Origin: Persicaria tinctoria
Taxonomy: Eukaryota; Streptophyta; Magnoliopsida; Caryophyllales; Polygonaceae
Reading direction: 5' to 3'
DNA length: 64,000 nt
NCBI GenBank assembly: GCA_037127255.1
Contig: JBANSL010000013.1
Span: 56,011,688-56,075,687 of the forward strand
The translations under genes and the position numbers were made by a program. Each line of letters begins with the position of its first letter. Within the stretch, counting starts at the first letter, position 1. Shown here piece after piece: positions 23,235 to 34,743 of the stretch. The notes under the pieces were generated by a model. That model made no database searches, was not told the DNA's origin, and worked only from the letters and a program-made list of their open reading frames with translations.

Positions 23235-24118
23235 TTTCGAGTTCGGGTCGGAAAATTTTTGGACGTTCGGATCGGATCAACCGGGTCGGGTTGTATTTTA
23301 ACAGGTCTAGTTGGATGTTATGCACACACTTTTTATTAGCGAGGCATTGTCTAAGCTTCCGTGTTTGCGACTACATTGTTTTCCACTTGTATCTTTTAGG
23401 AAAGTAATAAGAGGTGAACTTGCTTGCGAATTTTGTCTTTTCTTCATTTTTATGTGTTTGATAAACCATCCTAGCTCAAAAGTGTCTTTTGTTATATAAT
23501 CTGCAGGGTGTGAGATTTCCTCGTATGGCAATTAAGAACCCTTCTTAGTTCTTACAATCCATAGAGTGAAGAGAACTTTTATGTAAAGAACAAATGTATG
23601 CAATTTTCAATAATAAATTAACCTCATAATAATCCAATAATTTATTCCATAGCAAAAATACAGTATATTGTATATATAACAAGTATTTTCTAATCAGCAA
23701 ACTATTGTTTAACGGAATAAGTAGTAAATTATTTTGATTGAATGAAGAAATAATTAAATTGACAACATTAAGGTGATAATGAGGGCATGAAGCTAATCAG
23801 ATGTTAAAAATAACACCAATTTTAGAGTTATGTCCATTTAGTGACATTGCCTTAACTTATGGAACGACGTCATGACATTCGTCCCGAAAATTCTAGTGTT
23901 TGCTATATATATTATTATTGGGTGAGTTTTCATTATCAATCGAGATGCTACCCCTCTTCTAGGTCAAATTTTATATATTTAAAAGAAAAGAAAATAGTGA
24001 GTGCAGAAGATGGAGTGAGAATGATCGACCGTTAAGATGGCATCTTTCAACAGCTACCCCCATTCCATTGCTTAAAGCTACCGAAACTCCTTTTTCCCTC
24101 TCAAATGACCTCAACCAG
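23235..24118. other. Upstream flank of COBL4-type gene, no gene
   Basis: The first 75 bp continue the GGGTCGGG-rich target of the gypsy insertion. The remainder is AT-rich and should include the COBL4-type promoter. A CTATATATATTATTATTGGG stretch lies near 23,893. Confidence 0.5.
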
Positions 24119-24129
24119 TATTTATAAAT
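24119..24129 (+). promoter_or_regulatory. Likely TATA box of the COBL4-type gene
   Basis: TATTTATAAAT about 195 bp before the ATG, giving a 5' leader near 170 bases. Pyrimidine-rich leader sequence follows. Confidence 0.55.
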
Positions 24130-24324
24130 GCACACATATTCTACCTCTCCAACAACCAGTAGGTGATCCATCCTTTGCCCTTATAGTTCTACATTCCTCC
24201 TTTGCACCCCTCACCCTCCACTCCATTTCCCCTCCTACTCTCTGTGTTCCATTGAATCGCTACCTACATCGTCAGGGAGGTAGCCCATTTCACTATTAGC
24301 TGTTTCTATCTATAGATCACAACG

Positions 24325-26110
24325 ATGAGACTATACCTCTCGGGTTGTATTCTCCTCGCCCTCATTGCTTATGCAGGGGCTTATGATCCGTTGGATCCGA
24401 ATGGCAACATTACCATCAAGTGGGATGTCATGTCTTGGACTCCTGATGGCTATGTGGTATGTATACAGTGATCTGTTTATAATGATGAAAAAACTGAGGA
24501 TTACTGTTTTATCATGGAATGTAAACTGGTGTTGGCAATGGCAGGCGATGGTGACGATGAACAACTTCCAAATGTACAGAAGCATAATGAGCCCTGGGTG
24601 GACGGTGGGGTGGACGTGGGCGAAAAAGGAGGTGATATGGAGTATGGTTGGATCACAGACGACCGAGCAGGGCGACTGCTCCAAGTTCAAAGGCAACATC
24701 CCTCACTGCTGCAAGAAAACCCCTACCGTTGTAGACCTCCTACCCGGGGTCCCCTACAACCAGCAGATCTCCAACTGCTGCAAGGGCGGTGTTGTCGCTG
24801 CTTGGGGCCAAGATCCGTCCTCCTCCGTCTCCCAGTTTCAGGTACCGGTTCCCTACCTAAATCATTCTTAACTGCAGGTGATGTATATTTGTTAAGCTGT
24901 TGATCTGTCTGAATCTAGGTGAGTGTGGGACAAGCCGGTACTTCCAACAAGACGGTGAAGCTGCCCAAGAACTTTACCTTGCTGGGTCCTGGTCCTGGAT
25001 ACACTTGTGGCCCTGCTAAAGTTGTGCCCTCCACCACCTTCCTTACCCCTGACCATCGTCGCAAAACACAGGCCTTGAGTAAGCTTCACTCTTTACTTCC
25101 CATGTCCCTTCTTTCAGGAAAATTACTTCAACCAAAAAGCAATACTGATAGGCTTGCTTGCTATTGTTTGTTTCTCACGCTTGTCTGAATGCAGTGACAT
25201 GGAATGTCACCTGTACTTACTCGCAGTTTCTAGCAAGAAAGCATCCTGCTTGCTGCGTCTCCCTGTCATCTTTCTACAATGAGACGATCACCCCATGCCC
25301 AACATGCGCTTGTGGATGCGAGCACAAGAAGGATTGTGTGCAGTAAGTCATATATTAACCCTTGAAATGATGGCAAAACCCAAACTTTGAAGGAGTGTAG
25401 TTTTTCCTTCTCATAGTGAGTGACCTTAATTGCATTGAATGTGTAGGAGCGGCTCTAAAATTCTTACTAAGGTGGGAGTGAACACTCCAAAGAAGGACAA
25501 CACCCCTCTGTTGCAGTGCACGCACCACATGTGCCCAGTTCGGATCCACTGGCACGTGAAGCTCAACTACAAGGACTACTGGCGAGCCAAGATGACCATC
25601 ACCAACTTCAACTACAGAATGAACTACACTGACTGGACCCTAGTTGTTCAGCACCCGAATCTCAATAACGTCACTCAAGTCTTCAGCTTCGCCTACAAGC
25701 CTCTTGTTCCCTATGAATCAATAAGTCAGTTCCTCTACTGTGTACCTCAATCCAACACTAACGTGACTTCTAATCCCTTCAAACTTTATTGCTCTTGCTA
25801 ATATAAATTCTTCCCTTGCATTTCAGATGACACAGGGATGTTCTATGGAACGAAGTTCTACAATGACCTTTTGATGGAAGCAGGACCGCTAGGAAACGTT
25901 CAGTCAGAGGTGCTGCTCCAGAAGGATGCAAATACCTTCACCTTCAAGCAAGGGTGGGCATTTCCTAGGAGGGTTTACTTCAACGGCGATGAGTGTATGC
26001 TACCGCCTCCAGATACCTACCCCTACCTACCAAACTCGGCTTCTGTCACTTCCATCTCAGTTCTGATGATGGTTCTATCAGTACTTGCTTTCATATTTGG
26101 TCACCTATGA
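24325..26110 (+). CDS. COBL4: COBRA-like protein 4 (COBL4-type), GPI-anchored
   Basis: Six exons with GT-AG borders: 24,325-24,456, 24,545-24,841, 24,919-25,078, 25,195-25,342, 25,447-25,724, 25,827-26,110. They join in frame to 432 aa, close to the known COBL4 length. Residues 1-19 are a signal peptide; the mature chain begins AYDPLDPNGNITIKWDVMSW. The COBRA core carries CCKK and NCCKGGV motifs, the CCVSLSSFYNETITPCP cysteine motif (about residue 216), several N-x-S/T sites, and a hydrophobic tail (409-432) expected to be exchanged for a GPI anchor after PNSAS. COBL4 proteins act at the outer plasma membrane in cellulose deposition of secondary walls (Arabidopsis IRX6, rice BC1). GVVAAWGQDPS and NTPKKDNTPLLQC favour COBL4 over COB. 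No break seen. Confidence 0.95.
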
Positions 26111-26264
26111 GATTGCTCTTGGAATCTGATAATTTTGATGAAGTTGTTCAATTACGAGTCATGTAAGAGATCTGATGCAGATTACAGAGAACGAAGTAAC
26201 AGGACCGCGGTCATCTAATAGACATCAAATTTTTTCAAAAGAAACAGGGATGTATTCTGAATCT

Positions 26265-26382
26265 TTTAGTGTAAATGAATGGATATGTAAACATTGTAAT
26301 ACTCAGCATACAACATAATACACTTTAGTGTAAATGAATGGATATGTAAACATTGTAATACTCAGCATACAACATAATACAC
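26265..26382 (+). repeat. 59-bp tandem duplication in COBL4 3' region
   Basis: Two copies with a period of exactly 59 bp start at 26,265 and 26,324 and look identical. They lie 155 bp after the stop codon and contain AATGAATGG and ATAATACAC, A-rich sequence of the kind used by plant 3'-end processing. Confidence 0.95.
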
Positions 26383-26780
26383 TTCCCCAATTATCCATTC
26401 TGTTTCTTTGCCCTTCTCTGTGGTTTGATTATAGAAATTCAAATGGGTCGATGGAGATTAAGTTTGCTTAGGTGCACCAAAGTAGACAATAAAATAGGCC
26501 AAGGTCAAGACACTGAACTAGCATTAGGATTTCTTTAGTTCATATTCACAATAGAACTGTTTAACAGAGATAAATAATATACAAACAAGTCGAATTAGAC
26601 ATGTCATAAAACAGGGAGAAAAGGAGAAAATAAGAGTATGTCTTACTGATATAATATAAATCTTAGACTCTGATGGGAGACAAATGATACTGCAGCTCAA
26701 TGTATATGAAACCTTCACCAACATGCCTTCATTTGTCATAATGAATTGTCAAAATTTCGGTGGATGAAAGGGAGGTTGGC
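26383..26780. other. Spacer between the convergent COBRA genes
   Basis: AT-rich sequence that probably holds the 3' untranslated ends of both genes. No other reading frame is convincing. Confidence 0.6.
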
Positions 26781-29249
26781 TCAAGAACAAGTGAGAATGA
26801 ATACGAAGGCCAACAATGAAGTCAATGTGAAAGAGAAAAGAAGGGTTTTTTGTGGAGGACTTGTGTTTGGCAAGAAGGGATAGGAATTTGGGGGTGGCAT
26901 AACACAGTTATCTCCGTTGAAATAGACCCTTCTGGGGAAAGCCCATCCCTTTTCAAATGTAAAGGTGGATGACTCCTTTCGGAAGAGAAGTTCTGACTGC
27001 ACATTTCCATAAGGCCCAGCCTGCATGAGCAAATCGTTGTAGAACTTAACTCCCCATAGCATTGCAGTATCATCTGTCAAAAGAAACAAAGAGAAAAATG
27101 TCATAACCAACCATTGTTTTTTGCTTAGAAAAGCAACTTACTAAGAATATGAACATCAAATTTGGTGAAATCATCATTGATACGGCTATGAAGATTTGAA
27201 GATTTTGAACTTACTTAAGGTTCCGTAGGGTGTTAATGGCTTGTAATTGAAGCTGAAACTTTGGGTAAGGTTATCAAAGTTGGGATGCTGCACAACCAAG
27301 TTCCATTGCGTATAGTTCATCCTATAGTTGAAATTTGTAATAGTAACCTTAACACGCCAATATTCTTTGTAGTTGAGTTTCACATGCCAGTGAATACGGA
27401 TAGGACACATATGGCTTGTACATTGAACCAATGGGGACAAATTGTTCTTATTTTGATTCGAACCAGAAACAACAGAAGCCAAGTACGTAGAATCAGACCT
27501 GGCATAGCATAGAAAAGCACATTATTTTCAAACCCAAAGAACTAGGGAAGGAATATGCTTCATGTAGCTGTAAAGTAGATGACAATACAAAAGACGGGGA
27601 AAAAAGGGAACTATTTAAAGCTTACTGCACACAGCTTCCAGATTGACTTGTGTTCTGGCAGCCACATGAACATGTAGGACAGCTTACTATGGTTTCGTTG
27701 TAGAAGGACGAGAGTGAGACGCAACATGTGGGAGCCTTCTGAGCCAAGAATTGTGAATACGTGCATGTACCGTTCCATGTCACTAGATACACCAAAAGAA
27801 AGGAAAAGATTGAGTCAGTGATCTACAAAACTTTCAACAAATGCAACACAAATTTCCTAGTCATATTAATTTATAATCTCTAAAGATTAGTTCAAAGAGT
27901 AAAGGCATGCTATTGAACAAGTAAATGGAAGATATTTATCACATAGACACCTCTTAGTGGAAACTTACTCATAGCCTGAGTGACTCTCCTTCCATCTGCG
28001 CTGATGAATTTAGTAGGCTTGACCACCTTTGCAGGTCCACATGTGTAACCAGGGCCGGGAGTCAAGAGGGTGAAGTTCTTGGGCACTCGCACTGTCTTGT
28101 TTGTGGTGCCAGCTTGGCCTACGCTTATCTGGAATGAACTAATAGCCGTGGCAGGATCTTGTACCCACGAATTAAGCACACCTCCCCTACAACAATTGGC
28201 GATCTGCTGATTGTAGGGGGTTCCAGGCATCAAGTCCACAATTGTTGGCTTCTTCTTGCAGCAATGAGGGATGTTTCCTTTGAACTTCGAGCAGTCCCCT
28301 TGATCCGTTGCTTGACCTCCAACCATGCTCCATATAACCTCCTTTTTTGCCCATGCCCATCCAAGTTGCCACCCTGGTGCTTGAATATGCCTGTACTTTT
28401 GGAAGTTGTACAAGGTAACAACAGCCTACAAAAAACCATTTTGAAAATGAATTTTTCTGAGGTATAAAGCCATAAACATAGAACTTTATAACCTAATTTG
28501 ATAGAGATGGGGTGGATCAGTGATTGATGTAGATCAATTTCCAACAGTTAATGATCATGAAGAGGTACTTACAAGATAACCATCAGGTGTCCACTGTATG
28601 ATGTCCCACTTGATGGTGAGATTCCCAGTGGGATCAAGAGGATCATATGCTTCTGAAATAGGCAATATGACAAAAAAAAAATGAAAAGAATCAAATAAAG
28701 AAAGAAATGATGTATCGGTTCTTCAGCTCATCAATTTCAGACAATTTGATCATTAAAAAGATATCAACGCCAAACATAAACCAACCGAGATTTATCAAAT
28801 TCACAACTTCTAGCCGAAAATATAATCAGTCTTCCGAAACCTAAATATTGGTTCATAATTGAGATAGATGCATTCAAACATTGACAGAAAATATTTTCCC
28901 CTTTACGAAAAATAATTAGAAAAATTCAGTCATTGTAAACACAAAATGAAAGTGACTACTACACAGCAGCTAGAAACGTGAGCTGATCAACAACCAAAAA
29001 TGCCAGGAGATGCTACAAAGAGCGCATAAATATCATCAAATTGAAGCAATAAGAGAGAAATGAGCAGCGAAACTCGACAATCGGCATGGAATTGGAATCG
29101 GAGATACGATGGCAGAACAAAAAAGCGGTAATTATCCATGACTAACCTGTGGAAGTGAAGGTCTCAGAGGACAGAAGAAGCAGTAGGAAAATGGAGAGAG
29201 GAATGGATTTGAAGGATGAACTGATGATCGCCATCAATAAACTCCCCAT
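26781..29249 (-). CDS. COB: COBRA (COB-type) GPI-anchored protein
   Basis: Six exons on the minus strand: 29,147-29,249, 28,573-28,652, 27,969-28,425, 27,626-27,782, 27,215-27,498, 26,781-27,073. They join in frame to 457 aa, near the 456 aa of Arabidopsis COB. I start at MGSLLMAIISS because an upstream in-frame Met at 29,330 would put 27 poorly hydrophobic residues before the signal peptide. The signal peptide ends near residue 36; the chain then has AYDPLDPTGNLTIKWDI, HIQAPGWQLGWAWAKKEVIW, NCCRGGVLNSWVQDPATA and the CCVS cysteine motif. A hydrophobic tail closes the protein (about 433-457) for GPI addition. COB guides cellulose microfibril orientation during cell expansion. Two putative start Mets are followed by the same frame, so the start is the least sure part. 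Confidence 0.95.
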
Positions 29250-29353
29250 TCTGAAGACGAGTGTGAAGAGAGGGTTTGTGTTCGTAGCCGGAGGAAACAC
29301 GGATGAGAAACGGGCGTGTTGGGCATCCAAATTACGCTGACACGAAACCTACG

Positions 29354-29364
29354 CTTTTATAAAT
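29354..29364 (-). promoter_or_regulatory. Likely TATA box of the COB-type gene
   Basis: The minus strand reads ATTTATAAAAG about 105 bp before the ATG at 29,249, giving a leader of roughly 75-80 bases. Confidence 0.55.
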
Positions 29365-30094
29365 CTTTTTTTCTTATTTCCTCCTTTCTTTCCTTTTTTT
29401 TTCTGCTCCCTTTTTAGTTCACGTTATTAGGCCATGCACACCCCTGTACATTTACCTCTGTACTTAACCCATTTTTTTCCTGCCACGTCAGCACAAGTAC
29501 ACCCTTTACTGTTTTTATCAATTCCACCCACATCCTTGTACTTCACTTACGGATCCTACCTCGACTTTTCATCATTTAATACTTACGTTATTATCCGACA
29601 TATTGCATCTATTTATTTAATTTCAACGTATCATTCGAAGAATTTTTGTCATTTTAGTTTGTTTGAAAATTTACATTTACATTATAGTTAAATGTATTGG
29701 CTATCTAAAGTATAAACACATCTAAATGTATATAATTAGGTTGGCATGTAGTGAGTTAATGAGTGTAAATTACCTCTTGTATAATAATATTTTCAAACAT
29801 TTATAGTAAGATTTTAATCGATTAGTTAAAAAAAAGTATTATTTTATTTATAAATTAAAATAATTGTGGTATATTAGCCAATCACAATTGATTTTAACCT
29901 CATATAAAATATTCAAATTATTGTATACAAATTATTACTCCGTATTATTATACGGAGTACGGTACACCGTATAATATAGATATAGATTTTATTCAATTAA
30001 TCTTTCTATTATATCATATTATATTCAATTAATGTTATTCATTTATTTATCTATTAAAATTTATAATATAACTCTTGAACAAGCTTTCATAAAT
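29365..30094. other. COB-type promoter flank, no gene
   Basis: AT-rich. A CCACGTCAGCA motif near 29,481 holds an ACGTCA core. A perfect hairpin lies at 29,936-29,959 (listed separately). No coding frame is convincing. Confidence 0.5.
29936..29959. repeat. Perfect 10-bp inverted repeat
   Basis: TACTCCGTAT, four loop bases, ATACGGAGTA. TACTCCGT resembles Stowaway MITE termini, so it may be a collapsed remnant of one. Confidence 0.8.
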
Positions 30095-30097
30095 TAA

Positions 30098-30464
30098 GAG
30101 CTTGTTTGGTTGGACTCTCAAAAACCCAAGAAGTAGAACTTCTCAAGAAGTAGAACTTCCAATGAAGTAGGAGAAATTCATGTGTTTGGTTTGCATTTTT
30201 AAAATTAAAAAACGCATGAATTAAACTTTCGAGGAAGTTGAATTCCCCCAAAATGGAGGAAGTTTACTTACCTAGTCCCCCTAGGTAAGTTCAACTTCCA
30301 CCATTTTGTATTTGAAAATTACAAATTCCCCTTTTAATGCTCTAATATAAAAAAATTAACCAAACATATTTTGTCAATTCCCATCAGTTGGACTTCCTGA
30401 GAATTCAATTCTCATGAAGTAACTTCCCGGGAATTTCAATTCTCACATTGAACCAAACGAACAC
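30098..30464. mobile_element. PIF/Harbinger-type MITE
   Basis: 367 bp. Ends are GAGCTTGTTTGGTT and, inverted, GTGTTCGTTTGGTT, flanked by TAA on both sides (30,095-30,097; 30,465-30,467), the three-base target duplication of Harbinger elements. The inside holds further inverted blocks around AAGTTGAACTT and GGAAGTTGAA. It has no coding capacity and would need an outside transposase. Confidence 0.8.
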
Positions 30465-30840
30465 TAAATACATGATGGAGTAATTTGCTCTTTTTAAGGC
30501 AACCTTTATTTATTAGATTATTAATATTAGATAGCAGTAATTTTCTCTATCTCTAGATTATTTTTCCAAAGAATGAATTATTTATACTCTACTCCTATCG
30601 GGAATTTTTTTGGAGAAAATTTGTGTCGCAAACCCTTTTTTTGGACCAAATTAAAAAACTGTTCACGGATTTATTTATTTTTGTTAAAAGCCCACATAAA
30701 GAAACCCTAATATCTCCCGCCCCCCCCCCCCTCCCCTAAACCTCGCTCATCAGTTCTCTCTCGCCTTCTTCCGCAGACGCCTCCTTCGCTGGATCGATCT
30801 CTCTCCTTCTTCCTCGATCTCTCGCCTTCTCCCTCAACCG
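30465..30840. other. No gene recognised
   Basis: AT-rich, with a C tract near 30,718-30,732 ahead of pyrimidine-rich sequence that resembles a 5' leader. Confidence 0.45.
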
Positions 30841-30867
30841 GCTCCTTGTTTCATTCCGCTAGATTCA

Positions 30868-31011
30868 ATGGCCGCCAGATCCGCTTCCTCCATGGCCGCC
30901 AGATCCGCTTCCTCCATTGTCGACAGATTCCATGGCCGCCAGATCCGCTTCCTCCATTGTCGACAGATTCCATGGCCGCCAGATCCGCTTCCTCCATTGT
31001 CGACAGATCCA
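30868..31011 (+). repeat. Tandem repeat, one 24-bp and three 40-bp units
   Basis: Units begin at 30,868 (24 bp), 30,892, 30,932 and 30,972 (40 bp each, the last slightly shorter). Each begins ATGGCCGCCAGATCCGCTTC. Because 40 is not a multiple of three, successive copies are read in different frames. Confidence 0.93.
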
Positions 31012-31260
31012 CTTCCTCCTCGTCGTTCATCCGCTTCCTCCATTGTACAGTTCCAATCGGATCTCGGTGCGCCGCCGCCGATGAGCATCGCCGAAGACAT
31101 CGGTGGCTGCGAGGGTCGCGGAGGCCGCAGATCTCTTCCCCCATGGCTTCTCCATGTGTTTCCGCACTTTTCCGATTGAGGATTCAGCAGATTGAGCGGC
31201 GGAGTTTGCTGGTTGCCGGTGGTGAATCGATGAGCAGATCGAGCAGCGGAGATGGAGCGA

Positions 31261-31652
31261 GGAGGGACAAAGATGGAGATGGAGCAAGGATGGAAAGTGC
31301 GCGGAGATGGTCCATCGTCCGGCTCACCACCGTTGTGTACCGTAAGGTTCTGTTCGCGGCATCAACCGAAGCTTCTCCCTTGCACGATGTCGCGGAGGCG
31401 GTTTCTGGCCTCGCATTGGCATTCGAATTAGGGTTATTTGCACCGGCGTCCTTGTCGCAGTCTGCCTCATCGTGCTCCGGCGGCCGTTGCCGCTTTGGAT
31501 TGGTGGATATTGAACTCCGAGGCCGCCTCCACTGGTCGCGCTTGCTGCAACAACGACTGACAGAGACGATGCTAAATCGCTGGTTTCGGCAGCGGAGGGA
31601 CGAAGATGGAGATGGAGCAAGGATGGAGAGCGGCGGAGATGGTCCATCGTCC
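31261..31652 (+). repeat. Pair of direct repeats, about 60 bp
   Basis: 31,261-31,320 and 31,594-31,652 share GGAGGGAC, GATGGAGATGGAGCAAGGA and GGAGATGGTCCATCGTCC with few differences, 333 bp apart. Confidence 0.85.
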
Positions 31653-31805
31653 GACTTTTGTCGAAGAGCAATCGAATGTGCTTCCAGTGAGTTTGCTTCC
31701 TTGAATTCAGAATGTACTTATACACAAATTCCTCATTTTCAACGTTTGCTTGTTTTTTCATGAATTTGATATGGAATTCAATTGAGCATTGCATAGTTAT
31801 GTAAA

Positions 31806-32770
31806 TGCTGAAATGGTCAAAGAGTTCCGACAGCGAATTCAATTGAGTTGCTATTGAATTCAATTGAGCATTGCATAGTTGAATTCCTCATTTTTAGTTT
31901 TTTTTTTGTTGGTAGCAAACAGTGAATTCGTGGTTAGTTTATTATGTGATTGAGTTTGCATTGTTGAGAGTGTGGATATCAATTTCAGCAATTTTTTTGT
32001 GTGATCTGAAATGCTGGAATTAATTTTTATAATTTTTATTAGTAAAATTCGTTATGCTGAAATGCTGAAATTAATTTTTATTAGACAATTCGTTATGCTG
32101 AAATGCTGAAATTAATTTTTATTAGCAAAATGTTATTTGAGTTTGTTTTGTTGATAGTTTTGGATATTTACAATTTCAGCAATTTTTTTGCCTTGTCGAA
32201 ACTTTTTGTAGAATGCTGAAATGCTGAAATTAATTCTTACTAGTGGAATTCATTATGCTGAAATGCTTAAATTAATTCTTATAAAACTGTTTGAGCTACT
32301 ATATATTACACACAAGGATATATTTTAGCATTTCAGCATTTTTGAAAAAAACCTCCATTTTCAGCAACTCCGGTGTCGAAGTGATGACGTGAAAAGAAAA
32401 AGAAAAACAAACAACAATTTCCGCAACACGATTTCAGCAAAATTATTTTTTATTAGCAAAATTCATTATGCTGAAACGCGAAAATTAATTCTTATAAATT
32501 TGTATGGGCTACTATATCTTACACACAAGCATATATTTCAGCATTTATTTGGAAAAAAAATCCGATTTCAGCAACTTCAGAAGTGGTGGTGCGAAAAAAA
32601 AGGAAAAAAAAGCTACTCTCGTTTAGCAACACGGTTTCCGCAACTCCGGTTTCAGCAATCCCGTTTCGGCAATGCGAAAAAAAAAACTGGAAAAAAAAAT
32701 GAAACAGGAGTTGCTGAAACCGTATGTGCTGAAACAGGAGTTTCAGCAATTCCGTTTCAACAACACGGGA
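31806..32770. repeat. Array of TTTCAGCA / TGCTGAAA motifs
   Basis: I count about 20 copies of TTTCAGCA or its complement in under 1 kb, in both orientations, often paired as ATGCTGAAATGCTGAAATTAA (units near 32,055, 32,096, 32,215, 32,255) or as GTTTCAGCAATTCC. Three more lie at 36,140-36,190, on the far side of the element at 32,823-36,134. Spacing is irregular. Confidence 0.85.
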
Positions 32771-34100
32771 AAAAAACTGGACAAAAAAACTAGGAAAAAA
32801 AATTGAAACAGGGATTGCCTTAGAGGGAATTGCACATACTAACCCAAAAAACGAAAAGTGTTGCAAGGTTAACCCAACCCGGTTTAAAATTAGGTCAAAC
32901 CGGATATTTGGTAACCTGTGTACCCGGTAGCCCGTTGTAAAGGAGAGAAGGAAAGAGAAAAGGAAGGGGATCGGAGACGGGGACAGGCGGAGGCATCTGC
33001 CTCGAGGCGAGGCGCAGACGACCAGAAGGGGATCGGAGGCGGACGAGAAAGGAGGGAGAAGGAAGGGGATCGAGGGAAGGCGCAGGCGGAAGCATCTCCC
33101 TCAACGGTGGATTGCTCGAGGCGAGGCGCAGGCGGAGGCATCTCCTTCGATCTCTGTAGTTGATTGAAGGAAATGGGGTTAGTTCCTTCTGTTGTTGGCT
33201 ATTATCGTCGGAGATCCGTGGCTTGGAGGCGCAGGCGGCGAGTACTTCCACTCTCTCTTTCTTCAGGCGATTTCGAGCCTCGTCGAGGATAATCTCCACA
33301 ATTGGCCTCCATTCTGCGATTCCAGGTACAATCCTTCACCCTTCTTCTTCTCTGCTCTATCTTTCAAGCCTTTGAATTGGAATTTTTAGTTTAGGGCTAG
33401 AGACTGAAATTTCGAATTTCGGAATTGAAATGGTTTGGTTTGAAATTTCCCATTCGGTTAGGGTTGGGGTTTGCTGTCTGTCATGTCTGAATAAACAGGT
33501 GACATGTTGATTGGTGTAGGTGTCATGTAGTAAGTGATGTTGCCAAATAGAGGGTTGAGTTTGTCCGTGAGATTTTCTAGTGGGGCAGGGGGTAATGTCA
33601 AGGGTAGGAGTCAGTAAAGAGGAAGATGATGATGAAGAGTTGGGATTGGTTGGAGAAAGGTCAATGTCAGGAGTAGGAGATTCTGAAACAATACCTCATA
33701 TGGAGTACTCCATGAATGCAACGTTCACATGAATTAGGATTTGTTACTTGTGGAATTGTGTATCATCGTCTTCTTCCATGTCCCTAGGCAATACTCCCTC
33801 CATGAGTTGAGCGCTTGATTGTTCTAGAAGGAGGGCCTGTTGCTGAATATATCAGCAAGGCTATCGATCTCCCACCGTTGTAAATTTGGCTTTCCTGTGT
33901 GCTATTTGTTCTCTCATGAGAAGTGGGAGATCTAAATGAATGAAGAAACCTTTAATATAGGTATGTTGCTGACTTGATTCATTTTAGGGTTGTGTATTAT
34001 GCACTAGTGTGTTTTGTGTGCAGAGCAAATGATAATGGACAAGGTAAATGAATAGACCCTCACATATCAAGTTTCTTTGACATAAATATTCTTCCCATGT

Positions 34101-34169
34101 AGCCTATTAGCTCAATGGGAGAGCATTGTGGTCATACACAAAGATGTGGGTTCAATTCCCACGTAGGCT
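34101..34169 (+). tRNA. tRNA-like gene, anticodon probably CAT, likely pseudogene
   Basis: 69 bases fold as a cloverleaf. The acceptor AGCCTAT pairs with GTAGGCT. The D arm is GCTC-AATGGGA-GAGC, an intact A box. The T arm is GTGGG-TTCAATT-CCCAC, an intact B box. The anticodon stem TTGTG/CACAA encloses GTCATA, only six bases, so one base is missing against the usual seven; U-CAU-A would give methionine or a related reading. The short loop and its place inside a transposon point to a tRNA-derived pseudogene, or the head of a SINE, rather than a working tRNA. Confidence 0.55.
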
Positions 34170-34743
34170 TATTATTCATTAATCAACACCGACTATCAAC
34201 TTATGTTTAGAACAAGTCAAGCTTGCTACATCGCCAAATTCATGTGTCAAGTAAAAACAATTCATATGTCAAGTAAAACACATTATATGTCATGTAAATC
34301 CGGTATGAGTGACATGTAAATTCAGTATGGGTTATGGGTTTTTTTTTGTGCTGCTATCACATAATTTAGTGGCATAAGTGCTTGGATTAGCATGTTTCTT
34401 TGCTTGAGGGACTCGAAACGCAGAAGTGAGTTCATTATTAATAAAACATCAAACGAAGACCACTTTAGTTTCTTTGCTTGGATTAGCATGTTTCTTTGCT
34501 TGGATTAGCATGTCTTCTTATTGTTGAAATTAATAAAGTTGTTGGAAGGCCACTTTTGTTTCACAGTCATTCCAGTAGAGTGAGTTCCACCAGTCGTTCG
34601 GCTTATCCCACACTTGAAATGTAGGAAGAGGAAGATTGTTGTTGCCCAACAAAAGCCTTTTTCTTTATGTTAAAGGATATAAACTGTCATGTTAATACCA
34701 TTACATGTCATGTTATTTTCATTCATTAAGGAGAAGAGGCTCG

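Larger units (their letters stand above)
30846..31763 (+). other. GC-rich open frame, function unknown
   Basis: A 305-codon frame spans the tandem repeat and continues through Arg/Ser-rich sequence. Other frames through the same stretch are also long, on both strands, as expected for GC-rich repeats. There is no signal peptide or domain I recognise. A 59-60 bp segment recurs at 31,261 and 31,594. The leader resembles the first exon of a gene or of a gene fragment captured by a transposon. I do not consider the frame a confirmed gene. Confidence 0.25.

Noticed and set aside
27186..27512. Plus-strand frame opposite COB exon 5
   Set aside because: Antisense shadow of a conserved exon.
29142..29330. 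Longer COB start at the Met encoded at 29,330
   Set aside because: The extra 27 residues precede the hydrophobic signal peptide and include the region near the TATA box; the Met at 29,249 gives the usual family length.
32389..33163. Lysine-rich plus-strand and serine/phenylalanine-rich minus-strand frames
   Set aside because: They arise from A tracts and purine-rich repeats in the TTTCAGCA array and the Mutator-like element end.
34101..34169. A functional nuclear tRNA-Met gene
   Set aside because: The anticodon loop is one base short and the sequence does not resemble the usual plant elongator or initiator tRNA-Met; a pseudogene or SINE-like module is likelier.
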